This document shows positions 33,001 to 40,966 of a DNA stretch of 64,000 nt, piece by piece. How positions within the stretch are numbered: position 1 is the stretch's first letter; the number at the start of each line of letters is the position of its first letter. Below the pieces are notes generated by a model. That model was not told the DNA's origin. It did not search any database and worked only from the letters and a program-made list of their open reading frames with translations. The DNA is from CAVQKZ01 sp963837325 (GTDB lineage Bacteria > Actinomycetota > Actinomycetes > Mycobacteriales > Jatrophihabitantaceae), in contig CAWIMV010000001.1 in NCBI GenBank assembly GCA_963837325.1, positions 62,001 to 126,000 on the forward strand, in the 5' to 3' direction. The position numbers were made by a program, and so were the translations under genes.

Positions 33001-33615
33001 GTGAATACCATAGCCGACATGCCGCGACCGTTGGGAGATCACGACGCCCGTCGGCGACAGATCGCCCAGGCCGTGCTTCGTGTACTGGCATCGCACGGGT
33101 TCGTGGGCCTGACGATGCGCGCGGTCGCCGCCGAACTCGACGCGACGACCGGCGTCGTGACCCACTACTTCGCGACCAAGGACGAGCTCAGGAGGTTTGC
33201 GCTCGACGTGCTCGCGCGAAGCGTAAACGAGCGAGAACGCCCTATCGGCGCGCCGGGAATCGCGGCGCTGCGGGCCCTCGTCCTCGGCATGCTGCCGCTC
33301 AGCGCCGCATCGGCCGCGGCCAACCGCATCTGGATCTCGTCCTGGGACGTCGTGCTGGCCGCCCCGCCCCTGACCGCGGCCTTCGCCGAGACCTACGCGC
33401 ACAGCCGGGCCCGGCTCGAGAGCGCGGTGCGCCTGGCCCAGGAAGTCGGCGATCTCGGGGATGGTGATGCGGCCGAGCTCGCGGCCTCGTTGCACGCGTT
33501 CACGCTCGGGTTGGCCGTGCAGGCCGTGCTGGATCCGAATGCGTTCCCGCCCGTTCGCCAGATCGCGTTGACCGATGCGTACCTGCACGGCCTGACGTGG
33601 CAGAAGGAGGTCTAG
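33001..33615 (+). CDS. TetR-family transcriptional regulator
   Basis: A 204-residue TetR regulator: the N-terminal HTH (about residues 15-60; QIAQAVLRVLASHGFVGLTMRAVA and DATTGVVTHYFATKDELRRFAL) and a C-terminal ligand domain of the BetI-like type (ISSWDVVLAAPPLTAAF). The GTG at 33001 lies close to the divergent acetyltransferase. A following ATG at 33019 is an alternative start. Its stop is adjacent to the reductase start, so it probably controls that gene and the divergent acetyltransferase. Confidence 0.86.
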   Translation: MNTIADMPRPLGDHDARRRQIAQAVLRVLASHGFVGLTMRAVAAELDATTGVVTHYFATKDELRRFALDVLARSVNERERPIGAPGIAALRALVLGMLPLSAASAAANRIWISSWDVVLAAPPLTAAFAETYAHSRARLESAVRLAQEVGDLGDGDAAELAASLHAFTLGLAVQAVLDPNAFPPVRQIALTDAYLHGLTWQKEV

Positions 33616-34182
33616 TTGTCACGGATCGTTCTGTACACGCTGATGTCGCTGGACGGGGCCGTGGACGACCCCCATCGGTACTTTCCAGAGACGGGCACGA
33701 ACGGGGGTGCGCCGGTCTTCGACGCCCAGCTCGCCGACTTCGAGGCAGACATGATCGCCCGCCAGGACGCGGTGCTACTCGGTCGGGGCATGTATGACCA
33801 GTGGTCGCATTACTGGCCCACCTCACACGAGCAACCGTTCGCGGACTTCATCAACGCAGTGCACAAGTACGTCCTCACCTCCACCCCGCTGGTCGGCGAC
33901 TGGCCGCACGCCGAGGCTGTCTCCGGACCGCTCGAGCAGGCCGTGGCCGAGGTGAAGGCCGCCACGAGCGGCGACATCGGCGTCCACGGCAGCATCACGC
34001 TCGCGCGGTCGCTGCTGCGCCAAGACCTGGTCGACGAGCTCTGCCTGGCCGTCGGCCGAGTCATCGACCCGCTCGGTCGTCGCCTGTTCGACAGGCTCGA
34101 TCAGCGTCGGGAGATGCAACTGCAGCACGCCGCCGGCACCACGAGCGGAAGCCTCTGGCTGCGATACCGACTGCGCGACTGA
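33616..34182 (+). CDS. RibD C-terminal/dihydrofolate reductase-family protein
   Basis: A 188-residue protein with the short RibD_C fold: RIVLYTLMSLDGAVDDP near the N-terminus, DAVLLGRGMYDQW, KYVLTSTPL and GDIGVHGSITLARSLL, ending in LWLRYRL. These NADPH-binding proteins are common in actinobacteria; substrate is generally unknown. The TTG at 33616 follows the TetR stop immediately and has AAGGAGG upstream, indicating an operon with the regulator. Confidence 0.83.
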   Translation: MSRIVLYTLMSLDGAVDDPHRYFPETGTNGGAPVFDAQLADFEADMIARQDAVLLGRGMYDQWSHYWPTSHEQPFADFINAVHKYVLTSTPLVGDWPHAEAVSGPLEQAVAEVKAATSGDIGVHGSITLARSLLRQDLVDELCLAVGRVIDPLGRRLFDRLDQRREMQLQHAAGTTSGSLWLRYRLRD

Positions 34183-34319
34183 GCCTGGACCACACCAGGT
34201 GGGTTGACGTGGCGCCCCCCGCACAAGGCCGTGGAACTTGACGATCGCCGCCGGGGAACGTCCGTAGCGGCCTCAAGAGGTCATCGACTGATGAGCCAGC
34301 GGCGACGGAGCAAGATGAC

Positions 34320-35228
34320 GTGGCGGTCGACAATCGGCTCATGAGAACGCGGCGTTCGGGGCTGGCGGCGCTGCCGCTGCCGGCACGCGCTGTCGTCATC
34401 GGTGCAGCGTTCGAGCAGCCGAGTCGGTTCGAAACTGAGTTGCCGGGCAGCGGTGCGCGCACGGACCCTGACCAGGTGAGAACGGCGATCGACCGCGTCC
34501 TCGAGCACTGTGACCAGCTGGACCCGGGCGGTCTGGCTGGCATCTATGTCTATGGTTCGTCAACCACGGGAGGACTGCAGCACGACAGCGACATCGATCT
34601 CCTGCTCGTCACGCACCATTCGCTGGCTGCGCACGAGCGTCGACAACTCACCGAGCTTCTCCTGCGATACTCCGGCCGGCGGGCCAGCGTCGAAGCAGGC
34701 AGGCCGATCGAGCTGACCTCGGTGGTCTACCCGTCGCTGGTGCCGTGGGCATATCCGCCCACGTGCGACTACCAATACGGGGAATGGCTGCGGGAGGACT
34801 TCAGCGACGGCAGCGTGCCGCAGCCACACACTGACCCCGATGTGACGATCCTTCTCGCATCCGCCAGAGCGTCGAGCGAGCCTCTGCGCGGACCATGTCT
34901 GGACGAACTCATCGAGGCAGTCCCGGCAGCCGACGTCCGACGCGCGATTCACGACAGCCTCCCCGCGCTGCTCGACGACCTGAACGGCGACGTGCGCAAC
35001 GTGCTGCTGACACTCGCCCGCATGATCGTCACGCTCGAATCTGATGAGATCGTGCCCAAGGACCAGGCGGTGCGGCGAATCTATGGCCGAGTCGCACCTG
35101 CTGACGCGACCGTGCTTGACCTGGCGCGGCGAAACTATCTCGGCGAGACGGTCGATGACTGGACGCTGCTCAGTGCGCAGGCCCGCGCCACAGCCGAACA
35201 CCTCGCCGCCCGGGTTCGCGAGCTCTGA
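34320..35228 (+). CDS. AadA-like aminoglycoside nucleotidyltransferase-domain protein
   Basis: A 302-residue protein with the nucleotidyltransferase motif YGSSTTGGLQHDSDIDLLLV (about residues 78-97; the SDID pair binds metal) and a C-terminal DUF4111-like helical region (DVRNVLLTLARMIVTLESDEIVPKDQAV). This matches streptomycin/spectinomycin adenylyltransferases of the AadA type, but the first 70 residues have no family counterpart and could be non-native. The GTG at 34320 has GGAG nine bases upstream; the ATG at 34341 is an alternative. Whether it modifies antibiotics is unknown. Confidence 0.72.
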   Translation: MAVDNRLMRTRRSGLAALPLPARAVVIGAAFEQPSRFETELPGSGARTDPDQVRTAIDRVLEHCDQLDPGGLAGIYVYGSSTTGGLQHDSDIDLLLVTHHSLAAHERRQLTELLLRYSGRRASVEAGRPIELTSVVYPSLVPWAYPPTCDYQYGEWLREDFSDGSVPQPHTDPDVTILLASARASSEPLRGPCLDELIEAVPAADVRRAIHDSLPALLDDLNGDVRNVLLTLARMIVTLESDEIVPKDQAVRRIYGRVAPADATVLDLARRNYLGETVDDWTLLSAQARATAEHLAARVREL

Positions 35229-35243
35229 ACGCGGTCGTGAGGA

Positions 35244-37658
35244 TTACGCGGGCGTGTCGATCGCGAGAGCCAGGCGGGTGAGGTCTGCGCGTCGGCGGTA
35301 TCCGGTCTTGTCGCGTATGCGGTCAAGGTGTGAACGGACCGTGCGCAGGCTGATGAACAGGTGTGTCGCGATCTGCTTGTCGGTCATGCCTTGGGCCACC
35401 AGAGCGATGAGTTGCCGCTCGCGTGGTGTGAGTTCGGGCTGCGCGAGGCTATCTGTGTCGGCTGATGTGACCTGGATGAGGATCGAGCGGGCGAGGTCGA
35501 CCGCGGCGTCCAGGGAGAGTTGCGAACCGCGCTGCCAGGCGAGGTTTCTGGCGGCGTTGTCCAGGCCGCGGCTGGCCTGTGCGGTCGCGGCGTCAATGGC
35601 ATCGTGATACGGCGGAGAGTCAACGAGATGGAGCCGCTTGCGAAGTGTTTCGGTGGCAGCGATGGCGGTTAGGGCGGGTTCTCCGATGCCTGCTTGGGCG
35701 CCAGCTTGCGCGACCGAAGTGAGCGCCTGCCAGATGATGTAGCGCTCGCCGGTGTCCATTGCAATAGTGAGGGCTCTGTGCAGGTGGGTTCGCGCCTCGG
35801 CTGCATGTTTGTGCTCGAGCAGGATCGCGCCCAGCATGGCGCTTGACCAGGCCTCCTGACTGCGGGAGTCGCGCTGGGTTGCATGGCGCAGGCTGTGGCG
35901 GGCGTAGCGGATTGCTTCATCAATTCGTCCGGTGATCTCGCAGGTCCACACGAGCAGGCTTATGAGCGGGCCGTAGTCGGCCGGGCGGACGGTGCCGCTG
36001 ACGGCGTGCGCGTGGAGTGCATGGGCGTGTGCCTGCTCGTATTGGTCGCGGAAGTGTGCCGCGTATCCCAGCCCAATCGCGGCCATCGCTTGCGCGGATT
36101 GATCTTCGAGATCATCGGCCAGGGCCGCCGCGGTGGTTGCTTCCGCCTCGGCGAGCTCGAGTTGGCCGAGGTTGCGCAGCGCGGCCGAGGCACCGAGGTA
36201 AGCGTCTATCTCCGCGCGCCGGCACCCAGCGGCGGCTGCGACGGCTCGGGCGTGACGATAGGTGTCCAGGGCCGGACTCAGGTCGGCGATCGCGTACTGG
36301 GCGTGCGCCACCCATAGCAGTCCTCGCGCGTGTAGTTCGGTGCATGGGGCGCCGGACACCGACAGCGCCCTGTGGACGAGCACGCGGGTTTCGGTGAATC
36401 GGCCGCGCAGGTGCAGCCACGGTGCGAGCGCCGTCGCGAGCCGTAGCGGCATCGTTTCCTCATCGTGGCGCCATTCGATCGCGGCGAGGATGTTCTCGTA
36501 CTCCGCGTCGAACCAAGCCGCTGCGGCGGCCTCCTCGTCGAGGCGTTCCAGCCTGTCGGCGGCGTGCTCTGCTTGCACTGCGTACCACTCAGTTATCGCT
36601 CGGCGTACCGTCACGGCCTCGGGGTCGCTGGCGAGTTGTGTCGTGCCGAATTCACGGATGGTCTGCAGCATCGAGAACCGGTACTGATCGTCGGTTTCCG
36701 GTCTGGCGGCCACCAGCAGCGACTTCTCGACCAGGTCGGCGGCCACGTCACGTGTGTCCGGCCCAGCCGCCGCGCATGCCGCTTCGCCGGTGAACGGTGC
36801 AGCAAACAAACTCAACCGCCGGAACACTGCTTGTTCGCGCGGTGACAGCAGCCGGTAGCTCCAAGCCGTCGTCGCGGTGATCGACGCCATCCGCTGCGGC
36901 CTGCCACGCGTGCGGCTCACCAGGAGTTCGGAACTGCTCGTCAGCCGGCTTGCCAGCTCACGGATCGGAAGACCCCCGACGCGAGCCGCGGCAAGTTCGA
37001 TAGCCAGCGGCAGTCCGTCCAGGTGACGCACAATCTCACCCACCAGCGCCGCGGTGGAATCGTCGAGTTCGAAATCGCCATTCACCTGACGAGCGCGGGC
37101 CACGAACAAGTCGACGGCATCAAAGGCCCCAGCGCTTACTGGCGTTCCCGCCTGCGGGAAGGACAGCGGACCCAACGCCAGCCGCGCCTCGGCCGCCACC
37201 CGCAACGGCTCGCGACTCGTCGCGACAATCGCCACGTCGTCCGTACCGGTCAATATCGCGTCACACACCGCCGCGGCGGCCTCGACGAGGTGTTCGCAGT
37301 TGTCCAACACGACAAGCAGATGCCGGCCCGCCAGCGTCATGACCAGCGAATCCGACGCAGTCAGCCCGGCGCTCTCCCGGGCGCCGACGGCGGTGGCCAC
37401 GGCTGACGCGACCCGGCCCGGATCCTCGAGCTGTCCGAGTTCCACGAGCGCCACCCCGTCGGCGAACCGCTCACCGACCCGGCGTGCCAAATCCAGCGCC
37501 AGGCTCGTCTTTCCACAACCGCCCGGCCCGGTCACCGTCACCAGCCGATTGCCCGAGAGCAATTCGGACAGCCGCTGCGCATCGGCACCCCGGCCGACAA
37601 GCGACTGCTGCCACCCGGTCACACGACGCTGCTGAGGTTTCGGGGTAGAACCCGCCAC
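35244..37658 (-). CDS. LuxR-family regulator with NB-ARC and TPR-like domains
   Basis: An 804-residue STAND-type regulator. The NB-ARC ATPase has the Walker A VTGPGGCGKTSLALDLA (about residues 42-58) and Walker B LLVVLDNCEHL; a winged-helix segment follows (about 270-300). A long helical-repeat region (about 400-700) of TPR type is the sensor, and the C-terminus is a LuxR HTH (ELTPRERQLIALVAQGMTDK and LFISLRTVRSHLDRIRDKTGYR). Such proteins act as ligand-gated oligomeric activators. Divergent from two tiny genes that may be its targets. Confidence 0.87.
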   Translation of the reverse strand: MAGSTPKPQQRRVTGWQQSLVGRGADAQRLSELLSGNRLVTVTGPGGCGKTSLALDLARRVGERFADGVALVELGQLEDPGRVASAVATAVGARESAGLTASDSLVMTLAGRHLLVVLDNCEHLVEAAAAVCDAILTGTDDVAIVATSREPLRVAAEARLALGPLSFPQAGTPVSAGAFDAVDLFVARARQVNGDFELDDSTAALVGEIVRHLDGLPLAIELAAARVGGLPIRELASRLTSSSELLVSRTRGRPQRMASITATTAWSYRLLSPREQAVFRRLSLFAAPFTGEAACAAAGPDTRDVAADLVEKSLLVAARPETDDQYRFSMLQTIREFGTTQLASDPEAVTVRRAITEWYAVQAEHAADRLERLDEEAAAAAWFDAEYENILAAIEWRHDEETMPLRLATALAPWLHLRGRFTETRVLVHRALSVSGAPCTELHARGLLWVAHAQYAIADLSPALDTYRHARAVAAAAGCRRAEIDAYLGASAALRNLGQLELAEAEATTAAALADDLEDQSAQAMAAIGLGYAAHFRDQYEQAHAHALHAHAVSGTVRPADYGPLISLLVWTCEITGRIDEAIRYARHSLRHATQRDSRSQEAWSSAMLGAILLEHKHAAEARTHLHRALTIAMDTGERYIIWQALTSVAQAGAQAGIGEPALTAIAATETLRKRLHLVDSPPYHDAIDAATAQASRGLDNAARNLAWQRGSQLSLDAAVDLARSILIQVTSADTDSLAQPELTPRERQLIALVAQGMTDKQIATHLFISLRTVRSHLDRIRDKTGYRRRADLTRLALAIDTPA

Positions 37659-37784
37659 CCGGCAACACTAACCGCCGCTCGCCCCACCCGGCGCACGCCA
37701 AGAGGGGTATTCGTACCCCTGACCCACCGCACCCTCCCGGCCAGATGCTTGACATCGACAGCCACCGGCATCCAGGAGGACGAG

Positions 37785-37982
37785 ATGTACCAGCCCACAT
37801 TCACCGCAGCATTCGCCGAGCAGCGGCGCGCGGACCTGATGGCATTTGCCCAGCATGCCCGCGACTGCCGGCGTGCGAAAGCAACGCACGATCGCGTATT
37901 CCGCATCAGCTTGCGGCGTGCACTCAAGTGGCGGCCCGCGCGCGTCGCACCAGCGCTTGCCCTCCATCCGAACACGGTTTGA
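37785..37982 (+). CDS. small basic protein of unknown function
   Basis: A 65-residue protein starting MYQPTFTAAFAEQRRADLMAF, with many arginines (HARDCRRAKATH, ISLRRALKWR) and no hydrophobic segment. The ATG has AGGAGG seven bases upstream, and the frame fits local codon use. It is divergent from the LuxR-type regulator, with 126 bases between, and is followed 47 bases later by a second tiny gene. I do not recognise a family; a nucleic-acid- or protein-binding role is possible from the charge alone. Confidence 0.6.
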   Translation: MYQPTFTAAFAEQRRADLMAFAQHARDCRRAKATHDRVFRISLRRALKWRPARVAPALALHPNTV

Positions 37983-38029
37983 CCAACAGACCACCCAATG
38001 CCTCACCCCGCTCACCAAGGAGCACCGCC

Positions 38030-38257
38030 ATGACCACGTCAACACTCACCCAGCCCACCGCCTCCCATTTCTCCCTTCGAGGCATCATCGCCAGCGCGCT
38101 CGTGCTGCTAGCCGCGTTGACCGTCGTGCTCGTCCTCGTGCTCACCCACGGCACTAGCGCCGCCGGAGGCAACGGTCCCGCCAGCCGCTCCAGCACCGGC
38201 AGCCACGGCCACGACACCTCCCACTGCCGCCCGACCACCGTCGCGCACTACTGCTAA
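38030..38257 (+). CDS. small single-pass membrane protein
   Basis: A 75-residue protein with an uncharged start (TSTLTQPTASHFSLRG), one strong hydrophobic segment (IIASALVLLAALTVVLVLVLTHG, about residues 20-40) and a Ser/Gly/His-rich tail ending SHCRPTTVAHYC with two cysteines. The ATG has AAGGAG seven bases upstream. It lies after the basic small gene and probably shares its transcript. It may be a surface or membrane anchor; no named family is recognised. Confidence 0.6.
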   Translation: MTTSTLTQPTASHFSLRGIIASALVLLAALTVVLVLVLTHGTSAAGGNGPASRSSTGSHGHDTSHCRPTTVAHYC

Positions 38258-38358
38258 GACAGGCGCGCGCCCGCGGTCTGGCCGTACTGGTCACCCGAAT
38301 CGCCGGCCATTGAGTCATCTGCCACGGGGTTCAGCGCGTGGTGCGTGACAATGAGGCC

Positions 38359-39153
38359 ATGGCCGAGCAGCCGTTGGTTGGTGGAATGGACCCAGCTCGC
38401 GGCGTGATTCGGGTCGGCGACACGGTCCGTAGGCCGGCGATGCGAGCGCCGGTGCCGGCCTTGCTGCGGCACCTGGAGGCGGTCGGATTCACCGGCGCAT
38501 CGCGTCACCTCGGCATCGATGAGCAAGGGCGGGACGTGGTGTCCTGGGTCGAGGGCGACGTGCCGGTGCCGCCGTATCCGTCGTGGGCGCTGACCGACCA
38601 GGCGCTCGTCTCACTTGGGCGACTGGTCCGTGACTATCACGAGGCTGTCGCGTCCTTCGATACGACCGGGCTGGTCGGCTGGTCCGGCCAGTGGAGCGAC
38701 CCGGGCGGTGGCGCACTGGTCTGCCACAACGACCTGTTCCCGGAGAACGTGGTGTTCCGGGACGGAGTCGTGGTCGCGCTGATCGACTTCGACATGGCCG
38801 GTCCGGGGCGGCCACTGTGGGACCTTGCGATCGCGGCTGAGGAATGGGCGCCATTGCATGCGCCGGGCGCGCGGCTGTCCACTCCGGACACATTGGACGC
38901 GGTCCACCGCCTTGGCCTGCTCGCCGCCGCGTACGGGCTCGCGGCCGAGCACGCCGAAGAACTGCTCGACGTCGTGTTGGAGGTGAAGGCGCACGCAACC
39001 GCGAACGTGCGGGCCCAGGCTGCGGCTGGCGACCAAGTGTGGATGCAGCACATCGCCGAGACCGACTTCGATGCACGCGTCGACGCGGACACACGGTGGC
39101 TTGTCGACCTACGCCCCACCTTCGCCGCCTCCATCACGCGCCGTTGTCAGTAA
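38359..39153 (+). CDS. aminoglycoside phosphotransferase-like (APH) kinase
   Basis: A 264-residue protein-kinase-like phosphotransferase. The catalytic loop is LVCHNDLFPENVVF (about residues 117-130, with the catalytic aspartate N-D pair), followed by the metal-binding DFD in ALIDFDMAGPG. The N-terminal lobe is short. Relatives phosphorylate aminoglycosides, macrolides, choline or sugars; the substrate cannot be told. The ATG at 38359 has GAGG upstream; a GTG at 38338 is an alternative. No resistance claim is justified. Confidence 0.77.
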   Translation: MAEQPLVGGMDPARGVIRVGDTVRRPAMRAPVPALLRHLEAVGFTGASRHLGIDEQGRDVVSWVEGDVPVPPYPSWALTDQALVSLGRLVRDYHEAVASFDTTGLVGWSGQWSDPGGGALVCHNDLFPENVVFRDGVVVALIDFDMAGPGRPLWDLAIAAEEWAPLHAPGARLSTPDTLDAVHRLGLLAAAYGLAAEHAEELLDVVLEVKAHATANVRAQAAAGDQVWMQHIAETDFDARVDADTRWLVDLRPTFAASITRRCQ

Positions 39154-39636
39154 TCACCCGCCGGCGGCGGACCGAGCGTGCCACATGAGAGACACGGCGT
39201 GGCCACCATCGCAAGTTGGGCAACCCGACCCCGTAGCGCGCACTGATCGCGCCGGCGGTGACCAACTCGGCTCCACGACGTCGGGGTGCCGTAGCACCCG
39301 CAGCCAGAGGATCGTGCGGGTCATGCCGGCGTGATTGAATCCGATCCATCGGTGACCGTGCGCTCGGATGAGCGCCAGCTTTGGCGCCGATATGGCAGCC
39401 TTCCATCGGATTCGAAGGCGTTCAGCTCGAATCCGATGAACCGCCGAAGCCCTTATTTCATAAGGGATCTATGTGTCGGTACACGAAGGAGAACACGGTC
39501 TGGGTTGGCCGGCAGTGTGGTGGTGCTGCGCAACGGGCAGCGGCGGACAATGGACTGCGCTCGCCTCGTAGCGGAACTGACGTCGGGGAATGTAAAGAGG
39601 CGGCGGGCGAGGGCTGATATAGAGAGGTGTCGCAAA
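39154..39636. other. intergenic region with repeat copy C
   Basis: No gene is supported. Repeat copy C spans 39381-39525 with its perfect hairpins. The remainder before and after has no recognised signal apart from the ribosome site of the downstream oxidoreductase. Confidence 0.5.
39381..39525 (+). repeat. dispersed noncoding repeat, copy C (two perfect hairpins)
   Basis: Begins TTGGCGCCGATATGGCAGCC, close to copy B, and holds two clean hairpins: ATCGGATTCGA (39406-39416) pairing with TCGAATCCGAT (39428-39438), and CCCTTAT-TTC-ATAAGGG (39450-39466). The GAGAACACGG, CTGGGTTGG and GTGTGGTGG blocks follow. Two adjacent perfect stems in a noncoding repeat favour a structured RNA or transposable-element end. 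Divergence from the other copies is about 20-30 percent. Confidence 0.6.
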
Positions 39637-40557
39637 ATGAAGGCGATCGTGGTGACGGACCAGGCTGCGGGGACGGCCGGGATGACGCTGGTGGAGCGGC
39701 CCGAGCCGCCGGCAGCGATAAACGACGTCATCGTTGAGATCCATGCGTCGGGATTCGTCCCGACTGAGATGCAGTGGCCCTCCACCTGGACCGATCGCGC
39801 CGGCCGTGACCGAACACCGTCGATTCCCGGGCACGAGCTGGCCGGAGTGGTCACCGCACTCGGCTATGGCACTACGGGACTCTCGGTGGGACAGCGGGTG
39901 TTCGGCCTGGCGGACTGGCATCGCGACGGCACCCTGGCCGAGTACGTGGCGATCGAGGCACGCAATCTCGCGCCCCTGCCGGGCGACGTCGAGTTCACCG
40001 TCGGCGCGAGCCTGCCGATCTCTGGCCTGACCGCGTGGCAGGGACTGTTCGACCACGGCCGCCTGCGGGCCGGGCAGAGCCTCCTCGCGCACGGCGCGAC
40101 CGGCGCAGTCGGGACGATGGTGACGCAACTTGCTCGCGAGGCCGGCGCGTATGTCATCGGCACCGGACGCGCGGCCGACCGTCAGAAGGCGCTCGACTTC
40201 GGCGCGCAGGAATTCGTCGACCTCGACAACGACGCTCTGGAAGACGTCGGCGCCGTCGATCTGGTTTTCGATGTCATCGGGGGCGACATCCAGAAGCGGT
40301 CCGCGGGGTTGGTCCGCGCCGGAGGAACACTGGTGAGCGTCGTCGGGCCGCCCAAGGCGCGGCCCGCGGACGGCCTGGCGATCGACTTCGTCGTCGAGTC
40401 CGATCGTGGCCAACTGGGTGAGATCGTCCAGCGGGTGCGCGACGGACGACTGCGGACGAACACCGGCAACATCGCAAACCTTGACGACGCCGTGGCCGCC
40501 CTCAACCCGACCGAGCGACGCACGGGGAAAACGATCATCCGCGTTCGTCCGTCATAG
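39637..40557 (+). CDS. zinc-type alcohol dehydrogenase/quinone oxidoreductase (MDR)
   Basis: A 306-residue medium-chain dehydrogenase/reductase with GHELAGVVTALGYG (GroES-like fold), GQRVFGLADWHRDG, and the nucleotide site LLAHGATGAVGTMVTQLAREAGA (about residues 150-172, GATGAVG). It lacks the structural-zinc cysteine cluster, so it is of the quinone oxidoreductase type, using NADPH. Start ATG at 39637 has AGAGAGG upstream. It is isolated, with no obvious partner; the substrate is unknown. Confidence 0.87.
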   Translation: MKAIVVTDQAAGTAGMTLVERPEPPAAINDVIVEIHASGFVPTEMQWPSTWTDRAGRDRTPSIPGHELAGVVTALGYGTTGLSVGQRVFGLADWHRDGTLAEYVAIEARNLAPLPGDVEFTVGASLPISGLTAWQGLFDHGRLRAGQSLLAHGATGAVGTMVTQLAREAGAYVIGTGRAADRQKALDFGAQEFVDLDNDALEDVGAVDLVFDVIGGDIQKRSAGLVRAGGTLVSVVGPPKARPADGLAIDFVVESDRGQLGEIVQRVRDGRLRTNTGNIANLDDAVAALNPTERRTGKTIIRVRPS

Positions 40558-40966
40558 ACGAACGCGCGTCACCATTTCATAGCTCCGGCGGATCGAGCCG
40601 CGCCGAACCCGGGGTCGTGCGCGGGGCGGCTGCGCCAGCGGGCGCGGGGAGCGACGCGGATCGCGCCGCACGGCGGGCCAAGCAGGGCTAAGATGGACTT
40701 GCACCGCACCTATGACGTCGCACCGCTCGCGGCTTGCGACGACTTGCGTGCACGGTCGTCTCATCGCCCCTCGACTCGCGGCTCTGAGCGGCTTCAGTAT
40801 CGGCCGGGCGGCCCTGGCGGTGTCGGACTCGCCGCAGGCTGGGTGGGGGTCGGCGGCTTTTGAGCAACCGTCCCGGTTTGCCCGGCGGCCAGCCGTCGCC
40901 GGACCGCGAGCATGGATGCGGCAATCTCGCTCGGCCCATCTTGCCGAGCGTCGGGAGGAGGAGTTT
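40558..40966. other. intergenic region of about 410 bases
   Basis: No credible gene is seen. A short string TTTGAGCAACCGTCCCGGTTTG (40858-40879), split here as TTTGAGCAACC and GTCCCGGTTTG, resembles one at 34413-34433 and contains an AACCG-TCC-CGGTT stem. The ribosome site of the SNF2 helicase is at the right end. Confidence 0.4.

Noticed and set aside
34320..39153. Antibiotic-resistance island (AadA-like and APH-like genes)
   Set aside because: The two genes are separate, lack mobile-element context and belong to families with many non-resistance members; resistance cannot be claimed.
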